DNA from: JANJUB01 sp964586225
GTDB taxonomy: Bacteria > Armatimonadota > Fimbriimonadia > Fimbriimonadales > Fimbriimonadaceae
DNA: 64,000 nucleotides
Assembly: GCA_964586225.1 (NCBI GenBank)
Contig: CAZPHD010000008.1
Coordinates: 10,561 to 74,560, forward strand
Direction of reading: 5' to 3'
A program made the translations under genes and the position numbers. Positions within the stretch are counted from its first letter, which is position 1; every line of letters begins with the position of its first letter. Shown here piece by piece: positions 49,844 through 57,575 of the stretch. The notes under the pieces were generated by a model. That model searched no databases. It was not told the DNA's origin and worked only from the letters and a program-made list of their open reading frames with translations.

Positions 49844-51025
49844 GTGTCCGGACCCATCAAGCTGACCCAAGCCGACGCGCGACGCGCGCTCGTACGCCAC
49901 CACTTCGCGCCCTGCGCGAGCCAGGTTGAGGTGTTCGAACGCCTCCGCAGCATCCAGTTCGACCCAATTGCGCCCGTCGGATGCAATCACGACTTGGTCC
50001 TCCAGGCGCGCCTCCCCGGATACAAAATCGGAGACTGGGAAAAGCTCGCCTACGAGGACCGGCACGTCTACGATGGCTGGGACAAGCAGGCCTCCCTGGT
50101 GCCCTTCGAAGGCTGGCCCGTGCGGCGCTACTTCTACCGCGACGCTCTCAGAGGCCGCTCTGGAAAGCTGCTCGCCGACCAGCCCGAGGCCGTCGCGGCG
50201 ATCCTGAACGAGATCGACCAACGCGGCCCTATGATGCCCAAAGACTTCGACTTCCAAGCCCGAAACGACGAGTGGAAGGGCTCGTGGTATGGCCCGAGCG
50301 TCACCAAGCAAGTGCTCCGCGCCCTGTGGCACACCGGCCGCATCATGACGGCCGGTCGCCGGCGGGGGCAGCATCTCTACGACCTCACGGAACGTGTCGT
50401 CCCCGCCGACATCTACGCTCAGCCGCTCCCCTCCGATAGCGTTCTTTCGCAGCAAATCGCGATGGAGCGGCACCGAGCGATGGGCATCCTCAGACCGCAA
50501 GCGGGCTATGAAACGTGGTCTTACATGATGGCGCCCGAGCGAAGTGCGGCCCTTCAAGCGCTGACCGATGCCGGCCAGATCATTCCCATAAACGTCGAGG
50601 GTATGAAAGCGAATGCCACTCCCGAGTTTCTGAGCCTGCTCGATCAGCCGCCGCTTGAGCCGCGCGTCATCTTCCTCGCTCCGCTCGATCAGCTCATGTG
50701 GGACCGCGGCATGATCGCCAAGCTGTTCGGCTTCGACTACATTTGGGAAATCTACACGCCCGAGGCCAAGCGCAAATGGGGCTACTACGTGCTGCCGATC
50801 CTATTCGGCGATGCGCTGGTTGCGCGGATCGAGTTCTTCTGCCGGGCCGGTGTCCTTGAGGTGAGACAGTGGCACACCGAGGCTGCAGGGTTGCCCGCCG
50901 GATTCTGGGAGGCGTTCGAGCCCGCCTTCCGCGAGTTTATGCGCTATTGCTCAGCAACCACCGTCACGGTCGCCGAGCATATCGATGCACCCACCAGGAA
51001 GCTCCTAGCCAAGCGCCGCGCGTAG
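49844..51025 (+). CDS. YcaQ/AlkX-type winged-helix DNA glycosylase
   Basis: A 393-residue protein of the HTH_42 superfamily, whose members YcaQ (AlkX) and AlkZ unhook interstrand DNA crosslinks and excise bulky alkylated bases. The QxQ/QxD-type catalytic segment is LRSIQFDPIAPVGCNHDLVL. The C-terminal blocks are APLDQLMWDRGMIAKLFGF and EIYTPEAKRKWGYYVLPIL. It starts at GTG 49844 and ends overlapping the convergent aminotransferase by 21 bp. Confidence 0.92.
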   Translation: MSGPIKLTQADARRALVRHHFAPCASQVEVFERLRSIQFDPIAPVGCNHDLVLQARLPGYKIGDWEKLAYEDRHVYDGWDKQASLVPFEGWPVRRYFYRDALRGRSGKLLADQPEAVAAILNEIDQRGPMMPKDFDFQARNDEWKGSWYGPSVTKQVLRALWHTGRIMTAGRRRGQHLYDLTERVVPADIYAQPLPSDSVLSQQIAMERHRAMGILRPQAGYETWSYMMAPERSAALQALTDAGQIIPINVEGMKANATPEFLSLLDQPPLEPRVIFLAPLDQLMWDRGMIAKLFGFDYIWEIYTPEAKRKWGYYVLPILFGDALVARIEFFCRAGVLEVRQWHTEAAGLPAGFWEAFEPAFREFMRYCSATTVTVAEHIDAPTRKLLAKRRA

Positions 51026-52186
51026 AATCTCGACGTCGCCCTCGAAGCTCTCCGCCGGCAACGGGCCAAAGGAGAAGCGCACGAAGTTCGCCAGCGGCGA
51101 GCTTGCGCCCCGGCGGAACATGTCGCACAGCGTGCCCGGTAGGATTGCCGCTTCGTGCCGGAACAGCCGCTCGTTGAACTCGTCCGCGGTTAGCCCACCC
51201 GGTAGCCGACCCCAGTGATAGAAGCCGCCGTCGCCGGTGAACAGCTCGAATCCCAGCGACTCCAACGCGGCGCGGTAGCGATCGCGCTGCATGCCGTAGA
51301 AGTTCTGGACGGTCTCCCGCGCGTGACCCACCCGGTCCAGCGAAAGGAGGTTCGACGCGCAGATTTGTGACGGTCTTGCTACGCCGCCCATCGCGATGCT
51401 ACTGAAGTTGCGGAAGAGCTCGATGTTCGTCTTCGAGCCGACAACCCAGCCCACACGCAGACCGGGTGCCTGCAGACCCTTCGTGGCCGCGCTGACCACG
51501 AACACGTTGGTCTCGTCGATATCGCCCACGTAGCGCATCGCGCTCTCGATCTCGCCGGTCTGAAAGAACTCGTAGGCCTCGTCGAACAGCCCCGCCCGCC
51601 CCGGCTGCTTGCAGAACTCAACCATGCTCTTCAGTTGCTCGCCGCGCCAAGTGACGCCCGTCGGGTTGCAGGGGTTGCTCTTGACCACGAAGACTCCCCC
51701 TCTACCTTCGGGAGAGGGGGTTGGGGGGTGAGGGGTGCCCGCCGCCGCTTCGTAATCCGCCAGCGTCGGCCGGAAGTGGTTGTCGACATTGCTCGGAATC
51801 AGCGTGTGGGCACGTCCCAGGAGCTGTAGCGCATCCCAATAGGGTGTGTATTCGGTCTCCTCGATGAGCACGCGATACTCTGGCTTGAGGAACGACAGAA
51901 TCGCGTAGATGCCCGGCCGTCCACCGGCGAAGATGGCGACGTTGTCGGTGGTGATGCTCGTGCCGTAGAAGTGGTTGTAGTAGTCGCGGATGGCGGTCAG
52001 GAGTTCGATGCCGCCGGTCGCCTGCGGATACTTGAGGTCGGCGTGGGTGAAGCTGATGCNNNNNNNNNNGCCCTGCGCCCACGGGTGCGTGCCTTCGGTG
52101 CCCATGTACTTCCCGGTGGCGTCGAGGAACTTGAAGAGCGTCTCGTAAACGCCCATCGGCGGGAAGTGAATGAGTGCGGAGTCCAT
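51005..52186 (-). CDS. PLP-dependent aminotransferase (class I/II), with repeat insertion and gap
   Basis: About 390 residues of fold-type I PLP enzyme. The PLP Lys is in VVSAATKGLQAPGLRVGW, substrate-side NPCNPTG and the cofactor Asp in LFDEAYEF are present. Two anomalies: N bases 52060-52069 interrupt the N-terminal region (GTHPWAQG to ISFTHADLKYP), and residues PHPPTPSPEGRGG lie between the domain-I strand and VFVVKSNPCNPTG, translated from an inserted G/C palindrome. TACAAT is 8 bases before the ATG at 52186. Alpha-aminotransferase specificity is unknown. Confidence 0.88.
   Translation of the reverse strand: MDSALIHFPPMGVYETLFKFLDATGKYMGTEGTHPWAQGXXXXISFTHADLKYPQATGGIELLTAIRDYYNHFYGTSITTDNVAIFAGGRPGIYAILSFLKPEYRVLIEETEYTPYWDALQLLGRAHTLIPSNVDNHFRPTLADYEAAAGTPHPPTPSPEGRGGVFVVKSNPCNPTGVTWRGEQLKSMVEFCKQPGRAGLFDEAYEFFQTGEIESAMRYVGDIDETNVFVVSAATKGLQAPGLRVGWVVGSKTNIELFRNFSSIAMGGVARPSQICASNLLSLDRVGHARETVQNFYGMQRDRYRAALESLGFELFTGDGGFYHWGRLPGGLTADEFNERLFRHEAAILPGTLCDMFRRGASSPLANFVRFSFGPLPAESFEGDVEILRAALG
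51694..51737. repeat. G/C palindromic element inserted in-frame in the aminotransferase
   Basis: Reverse-complement of the intergenic element at 13217-13259: CACCCCCCAACCCCCTCTCC then CGAAGGTAGAGGGGGAG. The total is compatible with an insertion of a multiple of three, adding about 13 residues (TPHPPTPSPEGRG) without a stop. Confidence 0.88.
52060..52069. other. Assembly gap (10 N)
   Basis: Ten N bases inside the aminotransferase N-terminal segment. Frame is kept across the gap if it is read as 10 bases, but related enzymes usually have a longer linker here, so the true size is unknown. Confidence 0.99.
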
Positions 52187-52194
52187 GGGGTGAG

Positions 52195-52200
52195 ATTGTA
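52195..52200 (-). promoter_or_regulatory. -10-like hexamer TACAAT of the aminotransferase
   Basis: TACAAT on the minus strand, 8 bases before the ATG at 52186. Confidence 0.6.
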
Positions 52201-52239
52201 TCGCGTGGTTGGGGCGGGGTGCCCAGCCGAAATGTGCCG

Positions 52240-52245
52240 TACAAT
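52240..52245 (+). promoter_or_regulatory. -10-like hexamer TACAAT of the hicBA operon
   Basis: TACAAT lies 6 bases before the HicB ATG at 52252. With the minus-strand hexamer at 52195-52200 it forms a compact divergent promoter pair. Confidence 0.65.
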
Positions 52246-52251
52246 ACAACC

Positions 52252-52461
52252 ATGATCTACACGGTCCAACTCATCCCCGAGGAAGAAGGGGGCTTCTCGG
52301 TGATGGTGCCGGGATTGCCGGGGTGCTACTCCCAAGGCGAAACCCGCGAGGAAGCTCTCGAGAATGTGAAGGAAGCTATCCAACTCTATCTCGAAGTAGC
52401 CCGCGAGATCGCCGAGGAAGGCGAGGCGGCCCAAGTTCAGGTCGATCTCAACGTTGCCTAA
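52252..52461 (+). CDS. hicB: HicB-family antitoxin
   Basis: A 69-residue HicB: MIYTVQLIPEEEGGFSVMVP then GLPGCYSQGETREEALENVK and EVAREIAEEGEA. It folds as a partial RNase H domain that masks the toxin. The gene overlaps hicA by 8 bp, so toxin production is coupled to prior antitoxin translation. Confidence 0.92.
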   Translation: MIYTVQLIPEEEGGFSVMVPGLPGCYSQGETREEALENVKEAIQLYLEVAREIAEEGEAAQVQVDLNVA

Positions 52462-52666
52462 GCTCTCGGGTGTCAGTCATCAAGCGGCGATCAAGGCCTT
52501 TGGGAAGGCCGGGTTTGTCGTTGCGAGGCAATCTGGACACGTGGTGATGAAGCGTCAGCAGACGATCTTGGTGATCCCAAGGCACAATCCGATCAAGCCC
52601 GCCGTAATGGGTCAGCTTATCAAGACGGCCGGACTCACGATCGAAGAGTTCAAGGCACTTCTTTAG
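52454..52666 (+). CDS. hicA: HicA-family mRNA interferase toxin
   Basis: About 70 residues with a dsRBD-like HicA fold; the catalytic His is in ARQSGHVVMKR (residue 29), and IPRHNPIKPAVMGQLIKTAGL forms the C-terminal part. It cleaves mRNA. The start is TTG 52454, inside hicB, a weak start that fits low toxin synthesis. It is followed by a second, separate hicB-like gene. Confidence 0.9.
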   Translation: MPKLSGVSHQAAIKAFGKAGFVVARQSGHVVMKRQQTILVIPRHNPIKPAVMGQLIKTAGLTIEEFKALL

Positions 52667-52701
52667 GCGCTGTTTCCATCCTCCTGAGCGTGTTCGTCGC
52701 G

Positions 52702-52707
52702 TAGAAT
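52702..52707 (+). promoter_or_regulatory. -10-like hexamer TAGAAT
   Basis: TAGAAT lies 6 bases before the ATG of the second HicB-like gene at 52714. Confidence 0.6.
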
Positions 52708-52713
52708 GCGACC

Positions 52714-52869
52714 ATGGACTACGCGGTCGTCACAAAGCAGACTGAGGAAGGCTTCTCGGTGTGGGTCCCTGGCTTGCCGGGGTGCTGGTCAGAGGGTGCC
52801 ACCGAAGAGGAGGCTCTTGAGAGCATCCAGGATGCCATCCGCGATTACCTCGCCGTGACGAAGAACTAG
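52714..52869 (+). CDS. Second HicB-like protein, orphan
   Basis: A short frame of 51 codons encoding a peptide beginning MDYAVVTKQTEEGFSVWVPG, then LPGCWSEGATEEEALESIQD and AIRDYLAVTKN. It is clearly HicB-like (partial RNase H) but has no adjacent hicA frame. It has its own TAGAAT hexamer 6 bases upstream, so it is not simply the tail of the hicBA operon. It may buffer the neighbouring HicA or act as decoy; that is inferred. Confidence 0.85.
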   Translation: MDYAVVTKQTEEGFSVWVPGLPGCWSEGATEEEALESIQDAIRDYLAVTKN

Positions 52870-52995
52870 CTCCGCAACCACTTCGCTGTTTATCGGCCAG
52901 CGAAGGACTCGATCCGGATGAGGGTGCCGGTGGGCTCGTCCGAGCGCAACATCCGCAGGCACAACCCATCCTGCGGCTACAACGGAACCAAGACC

Positions 52996-53892
52996 TTATT
53001 GATACGGCGGCAACATCCGCCGGAAGCCGTGAGCCAACACAACCGGCAAACCCACCGCATGCGCCACGTGCACCCGTCCCCAGGGCACGTCATCCGCGAG
53101 CAACTCATCCGCCTGCGGCCAGCCGAACCAGCGCGTCAAGTCCGAGCCAACCACCACCTCCGAAGAAGCTCCGACCAAGCCACCCACAATCGCCGCCACC
53201 GAATCCGTATCTCCGCCCAAACGAATCGCGGCCTCCAGAGCCCCCAACAAATCACAAGGATGCGCACGCCAAACCGACAGCGCCGCTTGGACACTCTCAA
53301 CCACGTATCCAGTCGGTCCGGTTGCCCGAAACGTCGCCGAGAAGTCCCACCCTGGATAGCGCGCTGGCGCCAGTTCATCAAACACCTCGGGATCGCCGCA
53401 CGCCGCCGCAAACGCCACAACCTGTGCGCCAAGAATCGCAAGCTCATGCGTATGCGTCACCCGGCTTAGCGCCGCCACCATCGCATCGCGTGCGTCGGCA
53501 TCCTCAATCATCACCCCGGCGACCGCCGAGCGCATCGCCGACCCATTCCCCGCCGACGGCACCCCAGACGGCCGCATCCCGAGCGTCAGCCGCAAGCATG
53601 CCTTCGCCGTCGATAGCCCAATCCCCGGCGGCAACGTCCAGAACCAACGCCGCACCCGCCGCCCAAAGAACGTCGCCGCAGCCAAAGGGTCATCAGGATG
53701 CCGCCGGATCGCCTGCGCCACAAACACCGATTGGAGCGTATCGTCGCTCAGCATCCCCCGCCCAAGGAACAACCGCTGACGCATCGGCGACGGCGAAAAC
53801 TTCGCCACTCGAGAAGCTGAGAGCCCCTCGAAAACGAGCCCCAAGCTATCGCCAACTGCCGTCCCCAGCAGCACCCGCTCGACCGCCGTCAT
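52996..53892 (-). CDS. ADP-ribosylglycohydrolase (ARH) family protein
   Basis: A 298-residue dinuclear-Mg enzyme fold: GTAVGDSLGLVFEG at the N-terminus, metal-binding GRGMLSDDT, PSGVPSAGNGSAMRSA and the C-terminal LGGDTDSVAAIVGGLVG. Members remove ADP-ribose from proteins (as DraG does) or act on crystallin-like substrates. It ends near the gene-free stretch 52870-52995. It overlaps the DinB gene by ATGA. Confidence 0.93.
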   Translation of the reverse strand: MTAVERVLLGTAVGDSLGLVFEGLSASRVAKFSPSPMRQRLFLGRGMLSDDTLQSVFVAQAIRRHPDDPLAAATFFGRRVRRWFWTLPPGIGLSTAKACLRLTLGMRPSGVPSAGNGSAMRSAVAGVMIEDADARDAMVAALSRVTHTHELAILGAQVVAFAAACGDPEVFDELAPARYPGWDFSATFRATGPTGYVVESVQAALSVWRAHPCDLLGALEAAIRLGGDTDSVAAIVGGLVGASSEVVVGSDLTRWFGWPQADELLADDVPWGRVHVAHAVGLPVVLAHGFRRMLPPYQ

Positions 53893-54395
53893 TTCCTCAT
53901 CAATCGCGCCACCCGCTGGCGGTGGTACAGCATGTGATCCGCCAAGAACTCCAGCGACTCCTCTGCATTCAGCGGCCCCGCGACCGGATGGGGAAAGACC
54001 ACCACATCAGGCGCGGGGGCTTTCTCCAGCCGCCCCGCGAACTTCGTGCGTAGCTTGTCCCAGTCGGCAATCAGCGCAGAGACGTCCGGTTGAGCGCTCG
54101 GCTCGGCCTCCTTGGTGGGCACGGGCACCTTGATCGCACGCCGCATGATTGACTTCACCATTCTCCGCTTGAGGTGTTGCACAGGTGTGCGCTTGGGCAT
54201 GGGCTCGGAGGCCCGAGTCCAGAGCATCAGCGTTGCCCGCTCCACGATGATCAGGTGCTCGACATGCTGGGCCAGCGACCACTCATCCGCCGCCAGCGGT
54301 CGCATTGCCGCCTCTGCTGGCATCGCCGTCAGTTCGCCCACAAACCAGTCCTTCCCTTCCGCAAGCCTCGCGATCAGAGGTTCAAAGTTCGCCAT
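53889..54395 (-). CDS. DinB-family protein
   Basis: A 168-residue four-helix bundle protein with the typical opening (LAEGKDWFVGELTAMPAEAAM) and metal ligands: His in WSLAQHVEHLIIVER and a later His in LADHMLYHRQRV. DinB/YfiT proteins are putative metal-dependent thiol or hydrolase-type enzymes. TAGCGT lies 8 bases before the ATG. It is coupled to the ARH gene by ATGA. Confidence 0.88.
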   Translation of the reverse strand: MANFEPLIARLAEGKDWFVGELTAMPAEAAMRPLAADEWSLAQHVEHLIIVERATLMLWTRASEPMPKRTPVQHLKRRMVKSIMRRAIKVPVPTKEAEPSAQPDVSALIADWDKLRTKFAGRLEKAPAPDVVVFPHPVAGPLNAEESLEFLADHMLYHRQRVARLMRK

Positions 54396-54431
54396 CTCTC
54401 GCTACGCTACCGCGAATCGAGCGCAAGTGTC

Positions 54432-54437
54432 TATAAT
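54432..54437 (+). promoter_or_regulatory. Consensus TATAAT -10 box
   Basis: TATAAT lies 7 bases before the ATG at 54445; the divergent DinB gene uses TAGCGT on the other strand. Confidence 0.68.
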
Positions 54438-54444
54438 CCGCACT

Positions 54445-56346
54445 ATGAAGCGCTGGTTGTGGTTCGTTCCGCTGGTCATCGTCGTTCTCGCGTGTGGAGG
54501 CAGCGGCAATCCCGTCGGTGGCAGCGGCACCAGCTTGACCATGGATCCAGCCGTGCGGGGGGCCGCCATCACCAAGGTCGAAGATCGACAGGAGTTCTTG
54601 CTCGACCAAAACCTCACGATGCCGCAACGCGTGCAGCAGATGGCCGATTATATGCGGTCGCTCCCCGAGTTCAAAGCGGCCGGCATCTCGCCTGACCTCT
54701 GCGCCTGGGGGCGCTTTACCGACGGCGGCCATCTTGTCGTTAGCTTCAACCGAATGCCGGACTGGCGTGGACCGAATACCCCTCACCGTGAGTTCGTGCC
54801 CAGCAGCCGCGCGGCCACCGTGGCCAAAGGCACGTTCGGGCGTGTGCTGCACTCCTTCGGCGCGGCCTTCAGCGACGGCGAAACGGCAACGGCCAGCCTC
54901 AAGAACATCCTCACGAGGGGCGGCTACCAGGTTCGCCCGTCCATCGACAGCGAAGCGTCCGTCCAAACCCTCCGAGGCGTCAAGGGGGATGGCTACTTCT
55001 ACTTCAACACTCACGGCGGAAGCTTCGAAGACACCTTCATCAGCAAGCGCTTCTGCATGCAGACGTCGACCATTCGAACCAATGCACTAGACGCCCAATT
55101 CGACATCGCGGGCGATCTGAACAACTTGAACTTGGTCTGGATGACCGCCCCCAATGGGCTCAAGGATGGCGCAGGCAAGCCCATCAGCGACACGCGCTAT
55201 GCCATTACGGCGGAGTTCGTCAAGGCTTACTGGCAGTTCGAGCCCAACGCGGTGGTGTACTTCAACGTTTGCTACAGCTCGTACATCGCCGCTCCCAACG
55301 GCGCCCAGAACTTCATCAAGGCCTGCCAAGACCAAGGTGCCGCCGTACACCTCGGCTGGAGTGAGGCCGTCCAGGTTGCGGGCTCGCTCCAGGCGGGTCA
55401 ATACTTCTTGGATCGCCTCCTGGCCGCCGAGGCGATTACGCCCGAGTCGCCCAAGCAGCGCCCCTTCCACGTTCGGGAGGTGCTTGAAGATATGACAACC
55501 AAGGGGCTGGTCCCCGTAGCCGGTGTGAACCTGGTCGCCTCCTACAAGGCCAGCACCACGAACGCGGGCCTCAAGCCGACCATCCAGTTCCTGACCATGC
55601 TCGAACCCGCCGGTGAACTCCACATCCACGGCGACTTCGGCAACGAGCCTGGCGAGGTGTTCGTCGAAGGCACTGCCGCGGCGAACATCAAGTGGAACGA
55701 GACCCTCATCACCTGCGAAATCCCCGCCACGGGACCTGGATCGGCGGGCAACGTGTGGGTCAAGGTTCACGGCAAGGAAAGCAACCGACGCCCGCTCACG
55801 ATGTACACGGGCACGTTCTCCTACACGCAGACCGGTGAAGGCAGCCTCAAGACCACGATCACTGGCGAACTCAAGTTCCGCCAAGACTTCGCCAAGCGAC
55901 GTCAAAAGGCAGGCGGCCCGCTCGTCCTCGTCGATCCGATTCCCTTCTTTGCCGCGCCGGGGTCAACCGCTTCTTCTAACTCTTCGGGTGAACATCGAAA
56001 TGGAACGATCCTCGTTGAGAGATGGACCGGAGGCGGGGCCATGACGCTCAGTAACAGTCCAGTAACCGCGCCTGGACTCCAATGGTCGGCGAACGGAGCC
56101 TATGATCCAACCACCGGAGAGATCTATATCGGCGTGGTCGCGGGAGGGCCGAAGCATATCTCCGGTCAGGTTGGAAACTCAACCGTCCTCGCCGGAAGTT
56201 TCCCGAGAATCTCGCTCCTCGACCCTCAGTCGTTTGTGATCGCGCCCTTTAATCAAACCGGGAATCCGGCTTGGAACTTCACGGCGATGACGCCCCAGTT
56301 CCCGCCGACGTCGGATACGCAATATCGCCCAGGCGCGAAGGAATGA
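54445..56346 (+). CDS. Lipoprotein with caspase/CHAT-like (clan CD) peptidase and IPT/TIG domain
   Basis: About 633 residues. MKRWLWFVPLVIVVLACGGS has a lipobox with Cys17, so the mature protein is a lipid-anchored surface or periplasmic protein. Residues about 180-310 have the clan CD dyad pattern: His190 in YFYFNTHGGS and Cys276 in VVYFNVCYSSY, with GAAVHLGWSEAV beyond, as in CHAT/gingipain-like peptidases. An IPT/TIG domain follows at about 370-450 (GDFGNEPGEVFVEG, GPGSAGNVWVKVHG). The C-terminal about 180 residues are beta-rich without assignment. Substrate and activation are unknown. Confidence 0.78.
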   Translation: MKRWLWFVPLVIVVLACGGSGNPVGGSGTSLTMDPAVRGAAITKVEDRQEFLLDQNLTMPQRVQQMADYMRSLPEFKAAGISPDLCAWGRFTDGGHLVVSFNRMPDWRGPNTPHREFVPSSRAATVAKGTFGRVLHSFGAAFSDGETATASLKNILTRGGYQVRPSIDSEASVQTLRGVKGDGYFYFNTHGGSFEDTFISKRFCMQTSTIRTNALDAQFDIAGDLNNLNLVWMTAPNGLKDGAGKPISDTRYAITAEFVKAYWQFEPNAVVYFNVCYSSYIAAPNGAQNFIKACQDQGAAVHLGWSEAVQVAGSLQAGQYFLDRLLAAEAITPESPKQRPFHVREVLEDMTTKGLVPVAGVNLVASYKASTTNAGLKPTIQFLTMLEPAGELHIHGDFGNEPGEVFVEGTAAANIKWNETLITCEIPATGPGSAGNVWVKVHGKESNRRPLTMYTGTFSYTQTGEGSLKTTITGELKFRQDFAKRRQKAGGPLVLVDPIPFFAAPGSTASSNSSGEHRNGTILVERWTGGGAMTLSNSPVTAPGLQWSANGAYDPTTGEIYIGVVAGGPKHISGQVGNSTVLAGSFPRISLLDPQSFVIAPFNQTGNPAWNFTAMTPQFPPTSDTQYRPGAKE

Positions 56347-56753
56347 AGCGAGCAGTACGGCTCACCATCCGGATCAAGGACCCGATTCCCGGAGTCGCCT
56401 ATGCGCTCCAGCGGGGCAAACTCGAACACGTCGGGCCGGTAAGGGAGGGCGTGTTCGAGTTCGAAGCGCATTGCACGGACGATGGCCGCTGGAGCGGGGC
56501 CTTTGTGCAAGGTCCGTCCGGGGGCAAGTTCATCTATATCGGTTCGGGAACGCATGCCGGCGACCGCCTTTCGACCTGGACGCGGCGCGCCAAGATTCCC
56601 CTCGCGGGCATCACCGAGGACCTCATCCAAGCGCACCTCGCGACGCCGGGTAGCCGCATCGAGTGCACCATCGCAGGTCGCGCCAAAGACGGGGGCCCGT
56701 GTTGCGCGACGGTGCCGCTCCTCGGAAACGGCTGGGAAACGCGCCTCATCTGA
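56343..56753 (+). CDS. DUF5990-like protein
   Basis: A 136-residue protein coupled to the lipoprotein gene (ATGA). Blocks RIKDPIPGVAYALQRG, KFIYIGSGTHAGD, WTRRAKIPLAGI and AKDGGPCCATVPL match DUF5990. Function unknown; the pairing with a caspase-like lipoprotein is noted under findings. Confidence 0.7.
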   Translation: MKRAVRLTIRIKDPIPGVAYALQRGKLEHVGPVREGVFEFEAHCTDDGRWSGAFVQGPSGGKFIYIGSGTHAGDRLSTWTRRAKIPLAGITEDLIQAHLATPGSRIECTIAGRAKDGGPCCATVPLLGNGWETRLI

Positions 56754-56763
56754 CGTTGGTGGA

Positions 56764-56830
56764 GGGGTCGTGGAAGGGTCGTGGTAGGGTCGTGGAGGGG
56801 TCACGACCCCTCCACGACCCCTCCAAGTCT
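56764..56830. repeat. 11-mer tandem and inverted array
   Basis: Words GGGGTCGTGGA, AGGGTCGTGGT, AGGGTCGTGGA run 11 bases apart, then invert into GACCCCTCCAC and GACCCCTCCAA. It lies between the DUF5990 stop and the gene at 56866, a tandem-plus-inverted layout like that of the decamer and octamer elements. Confidence 0.85.
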
Positions 56831-56865
56831 CCAGAATCCTCCCTCCACAACCGATAGATAAAGGG

Positions 56866-57534
56866 ATGGCAACGCTCACTACAGGCGCGGGATTTGGGCC
56901 GATGTCGGGGCGACTCGGCAATGTGGTGCTGGCCCATGCGCCCGGTGGGGTCATCATGCGGGGTCGCCCTGACCGCTTTGATTCAAGCACACCTGCGCAA
57001 AGCCAGATCGAGCGGTACATGACGCTCGCGAACCAGTTCTGGCGTGAGCTGACGACGCCGCAGTTTGAAGCATGGCAAGCCTATGCGCAAACCTTGGCCA
57101 CGCGCGATCCCGTGACCGCCCAAATGCGAGCGCCCAAAGCCGTCAACGTGTTTACGGGCTTGACGATCAAGTATCTGCAACTGCACGGCGGGTTTACAGC
57201 GCCGCTCGATCCGCCGGAAGGGGTGTTCCTGGGCGACGTCGTGAAGCTGGCGCTGACCGGGTCGGGTTCGATTCTGACCTTCACACCAAGCCAAGCAAAC
57301 CAGCCGGGAGTGGTGACGGAGATTCTGGTGCAAGCCGTGCCCGGTCCCCACAATATGCCGCGCCCAAGGAGCTACAAGAGCCTGGGGTTTGCCGAGTTCG
57401 CCGATCCGTTGACGCCGTTTGAAGCGGAAGGAAGGCCGGATACGTGGGTGTGTGCGTATCGCTTCGTGGAAAGCTCATCGGGGCGGGCGACGGGTTTGAT
57501 CGACGCGGGCCGCGTGACGATCACGGAATGGTGA
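56866..57534 (+). CDS. Uncharacterised protein, possibly phage-structural-like
   Basis: A 222-residue protein. The N-terminal GPMSGRLGNVVLAHAPGGVI followed by MRGRPDRFDSSTPAQSQIER and QFWRELTTPQFEAWQAYAQT resembles a family of proteins seen in environmental bacteria and prophages with W..LT..Q..AW..YA motifs. No other phage gene is present. Function unknown. No signal peptide. Confidence 0.65.
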   Translation: MATLTTGAGFGPMSGRLGNVVLAHAPGGVIMRGRPDRFDSSTPAQSQIERYMTLANQFWRELTTPQFEAWQAYAQTLATRDPVTAQMRAPKAVNVFTGLTIKYLQLHGGFTAPLDPPEGVFLGDVVKLALTGSGSILTFTPSQANQPGVVTEILVQAVPGPHNMPRPRSYKSLGFAEFADPLTPFEAEGRPDTWVCAYRFVESSSGRATGLIDAGRVTITEW

Positions 57535-57563
57535 CGGTCTCTTCACAAGCTCAGCAACCGGGT

Positions 57564-57569
57564 TAGAAT
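57564..57569 (+). promoter_or_regulatory. -10-like hexamer TAGAAT
   Basis: TAGAAT lies 6 bases before the GTG at 57576. Confidence 0.5.
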
Positions 57570-57575
57570 GCTCAG

